A stretch of DNA of 64,000 bases from the NCBI GenBank assembly GCA_023150275.1, contig JAKLLG010000014.1, forward strand, positions 1 to 64,000. The letters run 5' to 3'. Shown here in pieces: positions 54,330 to 64,000 of this stretch (the stretch's first letter is position 1; each line of letters begins with the position of its first letter). The position numbers and the translations under genes are program-made. Under the pieces are notes generated by a model, which was not told the origin of the DNA, made no database searches, and saw only the letters and a list, made by a program, of their open reading frames with translations. The stretch comes from Rhodocyclaceae bacterium. GTDB lineage: Bacteria > Pseudomonadota > Gammaproteobacteria > Burkholderiales > Rhodocyclaceae.

Positions 54330-57300
54330 ATGAACCGCGACATCTACCGTCTGGTATTCAACAGGGAACACGGCACCTGGGTCGCCGCCGCGGAAATCGC
54401 GCGCGCGCGTGGCAAGAGCGGGCGTCGCGCACCGCGCCGGCGCACTGCACTGCTCACCTCGTTGGCCCTTGCCGCCGCGCTGCCGCAGGCCTGGGCCGGG
54501 CCGATCACGCCGCCCCCGGCGAACGCGCTGCCGGTGCCTTCCAGCGGCGCCCGCCCCTTCGTCTTCCAGGGCGCCGTCACTGGCGGCCAGCCGGTGGTGA
54601 ACGGCAATGCGATGACGATCAACACACCGAGCCGCGCACTCGGCCTCAACTGGGCCAGCTTCAACATCGGCAGCAACGCCTCGGTCACCTTCAACTTCGA
54701 CCAGCCTGACGCCACCTCGCGCGTGCTCAACCGCATCTGGAGCGCCGACCCCAGCCAGATCATGGGCCGGCTCAACGCCAACGGGCAGGTCTACCTGATC
54801 AACCAGAACGGCATCCTGTTCGGCAACGGCGCGCAGGTGAACGTCGGCGGTCTGGTCGCCTCGGCGCTCAACATCAGCGCGGCGATGGAGAAGCGGCTGC
54901 TCGACAACGGCCTGCCGGCAGCACGCGGCGACAAACTCGAATTCGCCTGGGACGGTACCGCTGCCGGCTTCGCCAACGGCTATGTGACCGTTGAAGCAGG
55001 TGCCGCGATTCGCGTGCCGGACGGCGGCCGCGTCGTGCTGATTGCCCCGAAGACGACCGAGAACCTCGGCCTGATCGAAGGCGGCAAGGGCGCCGAGGCG
55101 ATCCTCGCCGCCGGTGGCAAGGTGATCCTGACCGCGCCCGACAATCCCGCGCTGCGCGGCCTGCTGGTCGAAACGCAGGCCTTCGTCGGCCAGGACGCAC
55201 TGGGCAACAACGTGGCGCTGGATGGCAGCGTGCGCAACAAGAGCGACGGTGTCGCCGGCAGCGACAACGGCCGCATCCGCATGGGCACCGACGGCGTCGT
55301 AAGCCTGGCGGCGCTGATGGTGAACCAGGAAGGCGTGATCAACGCCAGCAAGGCGGTGAACCTCAACGGCACGACGATGATGGTCGCCGGCGAGCCGATC
55401 GACACCGAACGCCTGACCATCAACCAGCGCGGCGACAAAGCCGAGATCGACTGGGTCAGCGGCTTCAGTGTCGGCGCCGGCAAGACGGTCGAATTCGTGC
55501 AGCCGACCGCTGGCGCCGTGGCCTACAACTTCGTGCATGTGAATGACAGCGGCCGCGCCAGCAGCGGCAGCAACGCCGGCCGCTCGCAGATCGACGGCAC
55601 GCTCACCGCCAACGGCCAGCTGTTCCTGATCAACCAGCTCGGCATCGATGTCGGCAGCGGCGCTTCGCTCTACGCCGGCAACATCGTGCTCTCGGCGCTC
55701 AACGTGCACGCGGATGTACTGAGCGGCGGCCTGCTGATGCAGGATGATCCGCAGACGCGCTCCTTCTATCTGCGCAAGGACCAGTGGACTGCCGATGCGG
55801 CAAGCTTCGCTACGGTCAAGGCAACAGCACTCGACGAATTCCGCCGCGCCACGGTGAATGTTGCCGCCGGAGCACAGATCCGTACCGCCGATAACGGCTA
55901 CGCGATCCTCGCCGGCGGCAAGGTCAACAACGCCGGCACGATCAGCACGCCGAAGGGGCAATCCATCCTCGCTGCCGGTGCCGATGTCTACCTGAAACCG
56001 CCGTTCGCACAGGCGCTGCGCGGCTTCAGCGCCGAAGTGAATCCGCTCTACGTCGTGCGCAGCGATGATGCGAGCAAGCGCTGGGAGGCTATTTCGCGCG
56101 GCGCCGACGCCAATGCGGTGAACAACACCGGCCGTGTCGAGGCGGCGCTCGGCAACATCACGCTGGTTGGCCACGAGATCGTGCAGGCCGGCACGCTGGC
56201 AAGCTCGACTTCCGCGACCGCCAACGGTTCGATCCGCCTGCTCGCCCGCGACCAGGTCACCACCGGCGGCGTGCCGCTCACTGCCGGCGCCGAACCGCCC
56301 GCCAGCACGGCCGCCCGCAAGGTGGACGTCGCCAGCGGCGAGGTCGTGCCCTACGAAACGGCCGATCCCGAGAAATTCGATACGCAGACTTTCGTCGTCG
56401 GCCAGGTCGGCGGCAAGCTCACGCTGGCCGACGGCAGTGTCACCGCCATCGCCATCGACGGTAGCGGCGGCAAGACGATCTCGCCTGATCAGACCTTCCT
56501 CGCTTCATCCATTGAAGGTGCCGGGGCGAAGATCATCGTTGACGGCAACATCACCGCACCGGGCGGCAAGGTGCAGTTCCAGGCGCGTGAATTATTCGAT
56601 GCGGCAACCGCAGCCTTCGCCGGCGATCCGGTCAAGCCGGCGCAGGCGGCAACACCGGAAGCCGGCACCGGCATCTTCGTCGGCGACAACGCGCATATCG
56701 ACGTCGCCGGCACGGTGGCCAGCAAGTCGGCCGCCGATCTCTTCATCGAGGTCGAGCTGCGCGGCGACGAATTCGCCGGCAACCCGGTGCAGCGCAATAG
56801 CGTGCTGCGCGGCGAGAAGGCCTGGGTCGACGTGCGCGATCCGGTCGCCATCGCCGATCTCAGCGGCTGGACCGGCAAGGTCGGCCAGACGGTCGAGGAA
56901 AAGGCGGCGACAGGCGGCACGGTATCGCTGCGCAGCGGCGGCAGCGTCATCGTCAAGGGCGGTGCCGAAATCGACGTTTCCGGCGGCCGTGTCGACTACG
57001 CCGCGGCGAAGGTGCAGGAATCGCGCGTCATCACCAGCGCCGGCAAGGCGCTGCGCCTGAATGATGCGCCGGCCGATGCCCAGGTTGCGGCGCTGACCAC
57101 GGTCACCCGCCAGGAAGCCGCCTACAGCGAGGGCAAGAGCGCCGGCACCGTTGAGGTGATCGGCCACAGCGTCGCCATCGACGGCCAGTTGAAGGCGACG
57201 ACCACGCCGGGTGCGAAGCAGCGCAAGATCGGCGACCCGGCGAGCGACCGTTACGCACGCCCGCTCGGTGGCCGTCTGATCGTTCAGGACGCCGGCCAGC

Positions 57301-60300
57301 ACTACACGCTGGCCGATCCGGTGGCAGCGAGCGAGGCGGAGCGGCAGGCCGCCTACACGCAGGCGCAGATGGTCTTCGTACGCGGTGCCGCTACGGCGGC
57401 GGCCGGGCTCGGCGCCGACGACAGCGCCGGTCCGCGCCTCGAACTGTCCGACACGCTGGTGAGCGCCGGCTTTACCCGTTTCGACCTGAAGAGCGACGGG
57501 CGCATCGACGTGCCGGCTGACGTCGCGCTCGATCTCGGCCCTGGCGGCAGCTTCAAGGCCAGCGGTCGCCAGGTGGTGGTCGGCGGCGACATCATGGCCG
57601 CCGGCGGCAAGATCGAACTGACGACGCGCAACCTTTCCGCATCCACCGGCGCGCTGGCGCCAGACGACGAAGCAAAATTCGCGACGCTGGTGGTCGACGG
57701 CAGCGCCAAGCTGTCGACTGCCGGCGGCTGGGTCAATGATTATCTCGACGGTCGCCAGTCGACGCGCGCCAAGGCAACGACGGGCGGCAGCATCACGCTC
57801 GATTCGGCCTACGACCTGGATCTCCGCGCCGGCAGCGTGCTCGACGTGTCCGGCGGCGGCTTCGTTACCGCCGAAGGCAAGCTGGAAGGCGGCAACGCTG
57901 GCACCATCACGCTCAAGACTGGCCGTTTCGGCAGCGGCAGCGTCGCCAGCATGCAGACTTCCTCGCTGTTCGCCGATGGCGAATTGCGTGGCTACGCGCT
58001 CGGCAAGGGCGGCACGCTCGATATCACCAGCCCGCAGATACGCGTCGGTGGCAACCCCGTCGCCGCTGCGCGCAACGACAGCGCCGACGATCGACTGGCC
58101 AGCGGCAACCACGGCGCCACGCTGAACAGCGCGCTCTTTGCCAGCGGCGGCTTCCGCCAGTTCAACCTGAACGGGCTCGGCAACCTGAAGGTCGCCGACG
58201 ACACGCGCATCCAGCCGTCGCCTCTGTCGTGGTGGCTGGCCTCACCGCTCGCCTACCGTTACCTCGCCAGTGGCAGCCCCGTGGCCAGCTTCGCACCGCT
58301 GAAGCAGTTGCACGCCGACGTGCGCAACGCGCCGAGCGGGCTGTCGTTTACGGCTGGCAACGACCTCAGCATCGGCCGCGGCGCCTATCTTGGCGTGGAC
58401 CCCGGCGGCACGATCAAGCTTGCCGTCGAGCGCGGCCAGCTCACCGTGCTTGGCACCCTGGAGGCACCGGGCGGAACGATCAGCCTCGCACGCACCGTGC
58501 GCGGCGTCGATTACGACCTCGGCCTGCAGTCGAAGTCGATTTATCTCGGGCCGCAGGCGCAACTGCTGGCGCGCGGTGTGACGCGGCTCGACCGCGCGAC
58601 ACGGCTGGCGCTGGAAGGTGGCGCGACGCCGGCGCAACTGCTGGCGCTCGGGCGCTACACAGGCAGTGTCAGCGATGGCGGCCGCATCGAGATCGATGCC
58701 GGCCTCGGCTATCTGATCACCCGCGCCGGCTCCTTGATCGACGTCAGCGGCATTACCGATACGCTCAGCCAGCCAGTCGCCGGCGGACCGCTGGCGGCAC
58801 TGCTGCCGCGTTCGGTCGGTAGCGCTGGTGGCCGCGTGCGCCTCGGCGCCCGCGAAGGCATGTTCCTCGATGGCGACTATGCCGCCAGCGGCGGCAACGG
58901 CGCACTGGGCGGCACCTTCTCGCTGCGCCTCGCCGACGATGGCAGCGGCACCGGCTGGGATCTCGGCCAGCCCGCCGCGCTGACTGCCGACCGCCAGCTT
59001 GCGCTCTACGACGGCGGCGATACGCATGCGGCGAAATGGACGCTGGATGGCACCGCAACAGATGACTATCTGGACGGCACGCAGACGCTCGCACCGGCCA
59101 CCTACAACGGCAAGGCCGAGCTCGACACCGCCCAACTGGCGCGTGCCGGTTTCGGATCGTGGTATCTGGGCAGCGAAGGCGACATCCACTTTGCCGGCAC
59201 GCAGACGGTCAGCGTCGACAACCAACTGCGCCTCGATGCGAAGACCTTCTCCGCCGCGCCCGGTGCAGCGGTCACGCTCAAGGCCGCGGCGGCCGAAATC
59301 GGCAACTTTGCGCTCGACGCCGGCACCCCGGCGGCGGCGAGTGGCGGCACGGCGACGGCAAGGGTCGAGGCCGCCGACATCGCACTCGTTGGCAGCTTCG
59401 CGTGGAACGGTTTCGCGACGAGCACCTTCGACAGCACTGGCGACATTCATCTCGCCGGTGTTCAAAACAACGTCACCTTGCCGGACAGCACGCGCAAGTA
59501 CAACGGCCGCATGAACGCCTACGGCGCACTCGTGCTCACGGCGGCGCGTGTCTCCCCTACGGCCTACAGCGACTTCCGCATCGACCTGCTGGCCGACCCG
59601 GCGGGTTCGATCAAGATCGATCGCCCGGTCGGCGCCGTCGCCGGCGACACACTCTCGGTCGGCGGCCGCATCGAGTTCGCGGCAAAGACCATCGATCACT
59701 ACGGCACGGTCGCCGCTCCGCTCGGCGAGGTCGTTTTCAGCGCGCCGGCCGGCGGCGGCAAGGTCACGCTGCACGACGGCAGCGAGACCTCGGTCGCCGC
59801 AACGCGCACCAGCCTGCTCGGTGAGACCAGCCAATCCGGGCGTTACTGGAACTTTGAGACCAGCACCTGGGATAACGGCGGCCTGTCGAACACGCTCAAT
59901 GAAATCGCTGCGGCACCCGAGAAGCGCATCCGCGTCGACGCTGGTGACAGCAAGGTGGAAGCCGGCGCCAAACTCGATCTCTCTGGCGGCGGCGAAGCGG
60001 TGGCCTGGGAGTTCAGCCCCGGCGCCACCGGAAAGAATGATCCGCTGCTGAACGCGGCGGACAAGAATCCGACCCTGTTCGCCGTGCTGCCCGACTGGGT
60101 TGGCCGTTTCTCCGGGCTCGATGCGGCGGCGCTGGGTGAATACGGCGTTTCCCAAGGCACCTCCTCGGGCAGCCTTGATTTCGTTCCCACCCTGAAAGCC
60201 GGCGACCAGATCAGCATCGCCGGCAACGGCAGCGGCCTTGCCGCCGGCACCTACACGCTGCTGCCGGCGCGCTACGCGCTGCTGCCCGGTGCCTATCTGG

Positions 60301-63300
60301 TCAGTGTCAAGCCGACTTCGAATGCGGTCGTCGCAAAGTCACGCCAGCAGGCCGACGGTTCCTGGCTGGCCAACGCGACGCGGCTGGCCGCGAGCGCCGC
60401 CAGCGGCAGCGTGGCCTACTCGCAGGCGCCGCTGACCGTGGAAGTGGCGAGCCCGAACGTGGTCGCCAAGCGCGGCCGCTTCACGCTCACCGGCGCCACC
60501 GATTTCTTCTTCGACAGCGCCGGCGCCCGCCTGCCGGGCGATGCCGGCCAGCTCTCCATCGTCGGTCGCGAAAAGCTGTTCTTCGATCCGAGCGTAGTCG
60601 CCACCCGCGCCGCGATGCTCGCCGCCGCCGATGGCCGCACGCGCGCCGGCAACGGTCTGGAACTCGACTTGGCGGCGCCGAAGCTGTGGATCTCCGATGG
60701 CACCGCGAGCGCGGCCGACGCCACCTGGTCGACCATCGACCAGGACAAGCTGGTTGCGCTCGGCACCTCCAGCGTGCTGCTCGGCGGCACGCGCAGCAAC
60801 GTGGCCGGCACCACGACAATCGAGACGATCGCCAGCGAAGTGAGCGTTGCCAACGCCGGCAATACCGGCGGCACGCGCAATATTGAGCACGCGCTGAGCG
60901 CTGCCGAAGTGATGCTGACGGCGCAGGATGCCGTCACCGTGACCGCCGGCAGCCGCGTCGAGTCCGTAGGCAGCGTCGGCAGCGCAATCGATCGCAGCCT
61001 CGCGCTCAGCGGCGACGGTGCCTTCCTGCGCGTGGCCGAGGGCAGCCAGGCAGCGCCGGTGCGTAGCAGTGCCAGCCGGGCCACGGGCACGCTGACGGTG
61101 GCCGCCGATGCCGCCGTCGCCGGCCGCTCGGTGGTGCTCGACGCGACGAAGGAAACAACGGTCAACGGCGCGCTCGAAGTGGGCACCCTGAGCAATGGCA
61201 GCCGCAGCGGCGGCGCGCTGGCGATCGGTGCCGGCCGCATCAACGTGATTGGCAGCGCACCGCTGCCGAGCGAAGGCTTCAACCTGCGCCCGGCCGACGT
61301 GGCGCGCCTCGCCGCCGTCGACCAGTTGCGCCTGACCAGCTACAGCACCGTGGATTTCTACGACAACGCCACGCTCGGCGCGGCAACGCTGAAGGAACTG
61401 ATCGTCAGCGCCGGCGGCATTGCCGGCTACGGTGCTGCCGGCGATGCGGCGAGCATCACCGCGCAGCAGGTACGCTTCGAAAACAGCAGCAACGTAGCGA
61501 CCGGCTTCGGCGCTGGCGGCGAAGGCAAGCTACAGGTGAATGCGGGGCAGATCGTTTTTGCCGGCAACGTTGCCGATCAGGCAACGCGCGACGCTGGCAC
61601 TACCGGCTTCGCGCTGCGCGGCTTCGACGCGGTCGACCTCGTCGCCAGTGGCGATCTGCGCTTTACCGGCCGTGGCGTGACCAGCATCGACAACACGATC
61701 ATCGACAAAATCGGCACCGGCCACGAGGCGCAGCTGACGGTGGACGCCGGCCGCGTCACCACCGTTGGCACGGCCGACCACCTGCTGACGGCGAGCGGCA
61801 AGACCCTCGTGCGCGGTGGCAATGCGGCTGCGGGTGAGGACACGGGCCTCGGCGGCGCGCTCGAACTGCGCGGCAAGTCGGTCGAGGTGGCGGCGCTCAA
61901 GGACAACGCTGGCAATGTACTGAAGACCGCCGGCCGCATCGAGGCGGCCGCCGGACGCATCACGCTCGCCGCCACCGGCAGCGGCGCCGGTGACGGTGTC
62001 AGCATCGGTGAGGGCGCACGCATTGCCGCCGAGGGCAAGAAGGTCGCCTTTGCCGATACGGCGGCCTATGCCGGCGGTGGCACGATTACGCTGAACGCAG
62101 CGGCGGGGAACGTCGCCGTTGGCGATGGCGCCACCGTTTCGGTCTCCGCCGCTACGGGCGGCGGCGATGCCGGCACGCTGAACCTGATCGCCACCAAGGG
62201 CACGGTTGAGGCCGGGGCCGGAACGCTGCGCGGCAAAGGGGGTACGGGCGGCGCCGGCGGCAAGCTGCGTGCCGATGCGAAGACCCTGCAACTCGACAAT
62301 CTCGCCGACGCCGTGGTTGAGACGCTGGCCGGCGGCGGCACGCAGACGCACTTTACCGGCCAGTGGGATGTCCGCCGCCGCGAGGGCAGCCTGGTGCTGA
62401 ACGAGAGCGCCGGCGCGACGAAGACGATCCGTGCCAGCGAAGTGAACATCGCCGCCGACAACGGCGGCATCAACATCAAGGCCGGCGGTACCATCGACGC
62501 TTCGGGCAGCAAGGGTGGCAGCATCGCACTGCAGGCGCGCAACGGCGACGTTGAACTGGGCGGCAGCCTGCTGGCGCGCGGCGAGGAAGTGGTGGCCAAT
62601 GCCAACAACGCCGGCACGCGCGGTCAGGGCGGCGACGTGCTGCTCGCGTCAACCGGCGGCAAGGTGAAGACCCTAGCTGACAGTGTGGTCGACGTCAGTG
62701 CCGCAGCCGGCAGCGCGGCACAGGGCGGGCGCGTGATCTTCCGTGCCGACAAGTCAACATCCATCGCCAGCGCCAGCGACCTCAACATCCAGCTCGCGGG
62801 TGCCGTAACCGGCGCCCGCGACGTCAGCGCCGAGATCGTCAGCCGCTACGACGGCAACTACACGGCGCTCAACGCCGGCAACACGAGCGGCACCACGCTC
62901 GGCCTGACGACGATCAACGAAGATCTGACGAAACTCTACACGGCGGACACGGCGAACACGACAGGCACGATGAGCACGCTACGCAGCCACCTCGGCTTCG
63001 GCACCAATCCGCTCCTCCACATTCGCCCCGGTGTCGAGATCGTCGGCGCGGCAAGCGGCGACTTCACGATCGCCGCCGACCTCGATTTCAGCGCCCTGCG
63101 CTTCGCCGGTGAAGCCGGCGTGCTGACGCTGCGTGCGCAGAACAACCTGAAAATCAATAACTCGATCAGCGATGGCTTTACCAAGGCGTCGATCAATTCG
63201 ACGGGAACCTACGTTGCCACCGGGCGTGACGCCAAAGTGGACAGCAGTCAGGCGAGCTGGAGTTACCGGCTGATCGCTGGTGCCGATACCGACAGCGCCG

Positions 63301-64000
63301 GCATCCAGACAGTGAAGGCGCCGGCAGGCAGCGGCAATCTCGACATCGCCGCCGAAAAACTGGTGCGTACCGGCACCGGCGACATCACGCTGGCGGCACA
63401 AGGGAACGTCACTCTCGGCAACAGGGCGGTCGTGTACACGGCCGGCCACGACGATACGACGAATCCCGCCAATTTCGCGGCGGCGCCCGGCCCCGGTGAC
63501 ACGAACCCGCAGGGGCAGCGCAATCACTACACAAAGAACGGTGGCGACATCCGCGTCAGTGCCGGCGGCAACATCAGCCAATCGGCCACCGGCGCCATCA
63601 GCGACTGGCTGGTCACCTACAGCAAGGGCTACAACAGCACGCAATGGTGGTCGCGCATTGCATCCTTCCAGCAGGGTTTCGCCGCCTTCGGTGGCGGCGA
63701 CATCTCGCTCGCGGCCGGCGGCACCATGAACAAGGTCACGGCCGTGATCCCGACCAACGGCCGCGTACCCGGGATTGATGGCGAGGCGCGTGCCGACCTC
63801 GCGGTGATCCAGGGTGGCGGCGATCTGAAGGTGGCGGCGAAGAACATCAGCGGCGGACTCTTCTATGCGGAAACAGGCAAGCTGGCCATGGAAGCGCAGC
63901 AGAACATCAGTGCAAAACCGACCATCGCCATAGGCAACACGGCGGCAAAGGTCGTCGCCGGCGGCTCGGCCAGTGTCGGCAATATCGTCAACCCGATGTC
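54330..64000 (+). CDS. Giant TpsA adhesin (filamentous-haemagglutinin type), runs off the window
   Basis: The frame is open from the ATG at 54330 (GGGAGA upstream) to the last base: at least 3,223 codons. An extended signal peptide (MNRDIYRLVFNREHGTWVAA) precedes the Sec signal ending PQAWA. The TPS secretion domain follows (about 65-290) with GRLNANGQVYLINQNGILFGNGAQV. A second TPS-like segment lies at about 362-470. The rest is Gly/Ala/Asp/Thr-rich beta-helix sequence with repeats such as GGTI-L. Near the window end the segment WWSRIASFQQGFAAFGGGDI recalls long haemagglutinin-family proteins. I saw no cysteine while translating. It would be exported by the adjacent TpsB to the cell surface. 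Confidence 0.93.
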   Translation, partial: MNRDIYRLVFNREHGTWVAAAEIARARGKSGRRAPRRRTALLTSLALAAALPQAWAGPITPPPANALPVPSSGARPFVFQGAVTGGQPVVNGNAMTINTPSRALGLNWASFNIGSNASVTFNFDQPDATSRVLNRIWSADPSQIMGRLNANGQVYLINQNGILFGNGAQVNVGGLVASALNISAAMEKRLLDNGLPAARGDKLEFAWDGTAAGFANGYVTVEAGAAIRVPDGGRVVLIAPKTTENLGLIEGGKGAEAILAAGGKVILTAPDNPALRGLLVETQAFVGQDALGNNVALDGSVRNKSDGVAGSDNGRIRMGTDGVVSLAALMVNQEGVINASKAVNLNGTTMMVAGEPIDTERLTINQRGDKAEIDWVSGFSVGAGKTVEFVQPTAGAVAYNFVHVNDSGRASSGSNAGRSQIDGTLTANGQLFLINQLGIDVGSGASLYAGNIVLSALNVHADVLSGGLLMQDDPQTRSFYLRKDQWTADAASFATVKATALDEFRRATVNVAAGAQIRTADNGYAILAGGKVNNAGTISTPKGQSILAAGADVYLKPPFAQALRGFSAEVNPLYVVRSDDASKRWEAISRGADANAVNNTGRVEAALGNITLVGHEIVQAGTLASSTSATANGSIRLLARDQVTTGGVPLTAGAEPPASTAARKVDVASGEVVPYETADPEKFDTQTFVVGQVGGKLTLADGSVTAIAIDGSGGKTISPDQTFLASSIEGAGAKIIVDGNITAPGGKVQFQARELFDAATAAFAGDPVKPAQAATPEAGTGIFVGDNAHIDVAGTVASKSAADLFIEVELRGDEFAGNPVQRNSVLRGEKAWVDVRDPVAIADLSGWTGKVGQTVEEKAATGGTVSLRSGGSVIVKGGAEIDVSGGRVDYAAAKVQESRVITSAGKALRLNDAPADAQVAALTTVTRQEAAYSEGKSAGTVEVIGHSVAIDGQLKATTTPGAKQRKIGDPASDRYARPLGGRLIVQDAGQHYTLADPVAASEAERQAAYTQAQMVFVRGAATAAAGLGADDSAGPRLELSDTLVSAGFTRFDLKSDGRIDVPADVALDLGPGGSFKASGRQVVVGGDIMAAGGKIELTTRNLSASTGALAPDDEAKFATLVVDGSAKLSTAGGWVNDYLDGRQSTRAKATTGGSITLDSAYDLDLRAGSVLDVSGGGFVTAEGKLEGGNAGTITLKTGRFGSGSVASMQTSSLFADGELRGYALGKGGTLDITSPQIRVGGNPVAAARNDSADDRLASGNHGATLNSALFASGGFRQFNLNGLGNLKVADDTRIQPSPLSWWLASPLAYRYLASGSPVASFAPLKQLHADVRNAPSGLSFTAGNDLSIGRGAYLGVDPGGTIKLAVERGQLTVLGTLEAPGGTISLARTVRGVDYDLGLQSKSIYLGPQAQLLARGVTRLDRATRLALEGGATPAQLLALGRYTGSVSDGGRIEIDAGLGYLITRAGSLIDVSGITDTLSQPVAGGPLAALLPRSVGSAGGRVRLGAREGMFLDGDYAASGGNGALGGTFSLRLADDGSGTGWDLGQPAALTADRQLALYDGGDTHAAKWTLDGTATDDYLDGTQTLAPATYNGKAELDTAQLARAGFGSWYLGSEGDIHFAGTQTVSVDNQLRLDAKTFSAAPGAAVTLKAAAAEIGNFALDAGTPAAASGGTATARVEAADIALVGSFAWNGFATSTFDSTGDIHLAGVQNNVTLPDSTRKYNGRMNAYGALVLTAARVSPTAYSDFRIDLLADPAGSIKIDRPVGAVAGDTLSVGGRIEFAAKTIDHYGTVAAPLGEVVFSAPAGGGKVTLHDGSETSVAATRTSLLGETSQSGRYWNFETSTWDNGGLSNTLNEIAAAPEKRIRVDAGDSKVEAGAKLDLSGGGEAVAWEFSPGATGKNDPLLNAADKNPTLFAVLPDWVGRFSGLDAAALGEYGVSQGTSSGSLDFVPTLKAGDQISIAGNGSGLAAGTYTLLPARYALLPGAYLVSVKPTSNAVVAKSRQQADGSWLANATRLAASAASGSVAYSQAPLTVEVASPNVVAKRGRFTLTGATDFFFDSAGARLPGDAGQLSIVGREKLFFDPSVVATRAAMLAAADGRTRAGNGLELDLAAPKLWISDGTASAADATWSTIDQDKLVALGTSSVLLGGTRSNVAGTTTIETIASEVSVANAGNTGGTRNIEHALSAAEVMLTAQDAVTVTAGSRVESVGSVGSAIDRSLALSGDGAFLRVAEGSQAAPVRSSASRATGTLTVAADAAVAGRSVVLDATKETTVNGALEVGTLSNGSRSGGALAIGAGRINVIGSAPLPSEGFNLRPADVARLAAVDQLRLTSYSTVDFYDNATLGAATLKELIVSAGGIAGYGAAGDAASITAQQVRFENSSNVATGFGAGGEGKLQVNAGQIVFAGNVADQATRDAGTTGFALRGFDAVDLVASGDLRFTGRGVTSIDNTIIDKIGTGHEAQLTVDAGRVTTVGTADHLLTASGKTLVRGGNAAAGEDTGLGGALELRGKSVEVAALKDNAGNVLKTAGRIEAAAGRITLAATGSGAGDGVSIGEGARIAAEGKKVAFADTAAYAGGGTITLNAAAGNVAVGDGATVSVSAATGGGDAGTLNLIATKGTVEAGAGTLRGKGGTGGAGGKLRADAKTLQLDNLADAVVETLAGGGTQTHFTGQWDVRRREGSLVLNESAGATKTIRASEVNIAADNGGINIKAGGTIDASGSKGGSIALQARNGDVELGGSLLARGEEVVANANNAGTRGQGGDVLLASTGGKVKTLADSVVDVSAAAGSAAQGGRVIFRADKSTSIASASDLNIQLAGAVTGARDVSAEIVSRYDGNYTALNAGNTSGTTLGLTTINEDLTKLYTADTANTTGTMSTLRSHLGFGTNPLLHIRPGVEIVGAASGDFTIAADLDFSALRFAGEAGVLTLRAQNNLKINNSISDGFTKASINSTGTYVATGRDAKVDSSQASWSYRLIAGADTDSAGIQTVKAPAGSGNLDIAAEKLVRTGTGDITLAAQGNVTLGNRAVVYTAGHDDTTNPANFAAAPGPGDTNPQGQRNHYTKNGGDIRVSAGGNISQSATGAISDWLVTYSKGYNSTQWWSRIASFQQGFAAFGGGDISLAAGGTMNKVTAVIPTNGRVPGIDGEARADLAVIQGGGDLKVAAKNISGGLFYAETGKLAMEAQQNISAKPTIAIGNTAAKVVAGGSASVGNIVNPM

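Noticed and set aside
54180..60155. Long minus-strand open frames (500-660 codons) opposite the TpsA gene
   Set aside because: They mirror the repetitive high-GC TpsA coding sequence and show no domains. The plus frame is open for over 9.6 kb with proper TPS features.
62200..63400. Repetitive Gly/Ala-rich DNA considered as tandem repeat array
   Set aside because: The repetition is at the protein level (beta-helix repeats of TpsA) and the bases vary too much for a DNA repeat array or CRISPR.

Overview
The window reads as chromosomal DNA of a high-GC betaproteobacterium, most likely of the Rhodocyclales. This is inferred from gene content: PEP-CTERM proteins, the proteobacterial GshA type, a rodA-mrdA-mreDCB cluster divergent from gatCAB, and lipA-lipB next to a DUF493 gene and a class IV aminotransferase. 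No rRNA, tRNA, CRISPR array or prophage was seen. The left edge cuts an IS1182-like element that abuts a terminator hairpin.

Layout. (1) 0.2-15.7 kb, almost all on the minus strand: an Ala/Lys-rich exported protein, Rep helicase, a DUF4197 protein, the lipoate genes lipB-lipA with DUF493 and aminotransferase genes, a D,D-carboxypeptidase, and the cell-shape cluster mreB-mreC-mreD-mrdA-rodA-rlpA. A GAF-PAS gene on the plus strand converges on rlpA. (2) 15.8-19.5 kb, plus strand: gatC-gatA-lipoprotein-gatB. (3) 19.6-26.2 kb: pyrE with a TTG-started coiled-coil gene, exodeoxyribonuclease III, an inner-membrane stress-type cluster (DUF883, holin-like, YqjK-like), a SMUG1-type glycosylase and two unknown membrane or exported proteins. 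(4) 26.2-33.2 kb, minus strand: metX-metW behind a SAM-II riboswitch with a terminator, a regulatory PTS (EIIA, HPr, EI), ApbE, and glutathione synthesis (gshA-gshB). (5) 33.3-35.6 kb: an orphan adenine methyltransferase, a vapBC pair with a clear promoter/operator, and a decayed HigA antitoxin. (6) 35.6-40.7 kb: a 54-residue basic protein missed by length cut-offs, two ABC-F ATPases (YbiT and YheS types), an acyltransferase and a Lys/Ala-rich exported protein.

(7) 40.8-64 kb is the most unusual part: an extracellular module. Leftward run a PEP-CTERM gene and phoA, followed by a His-rich exported protein. Rightward run a secretin with a cohesin-like tail, three pseudopilins, an ankyrin protein, a LuxR-type regulator resembling EpsA, a second PEP-CTERM protein, a PstS-like binding protein, a TpsB pore and a giant TpsA adhesin (over 3,200 codons, running off the window) whose N-terminal secretion domain appears duplicated. 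Three of its intergenic regions carry variants of one 18-bp palindrome, CTAGTCCGAACGGACTAG-like, which I propose as the operator that ties these genes into one regulon. The T2SS ATPase, the T2SS platform protein and the exosortase are not in the window, so the machinery must be completed elsewhere or work differently.
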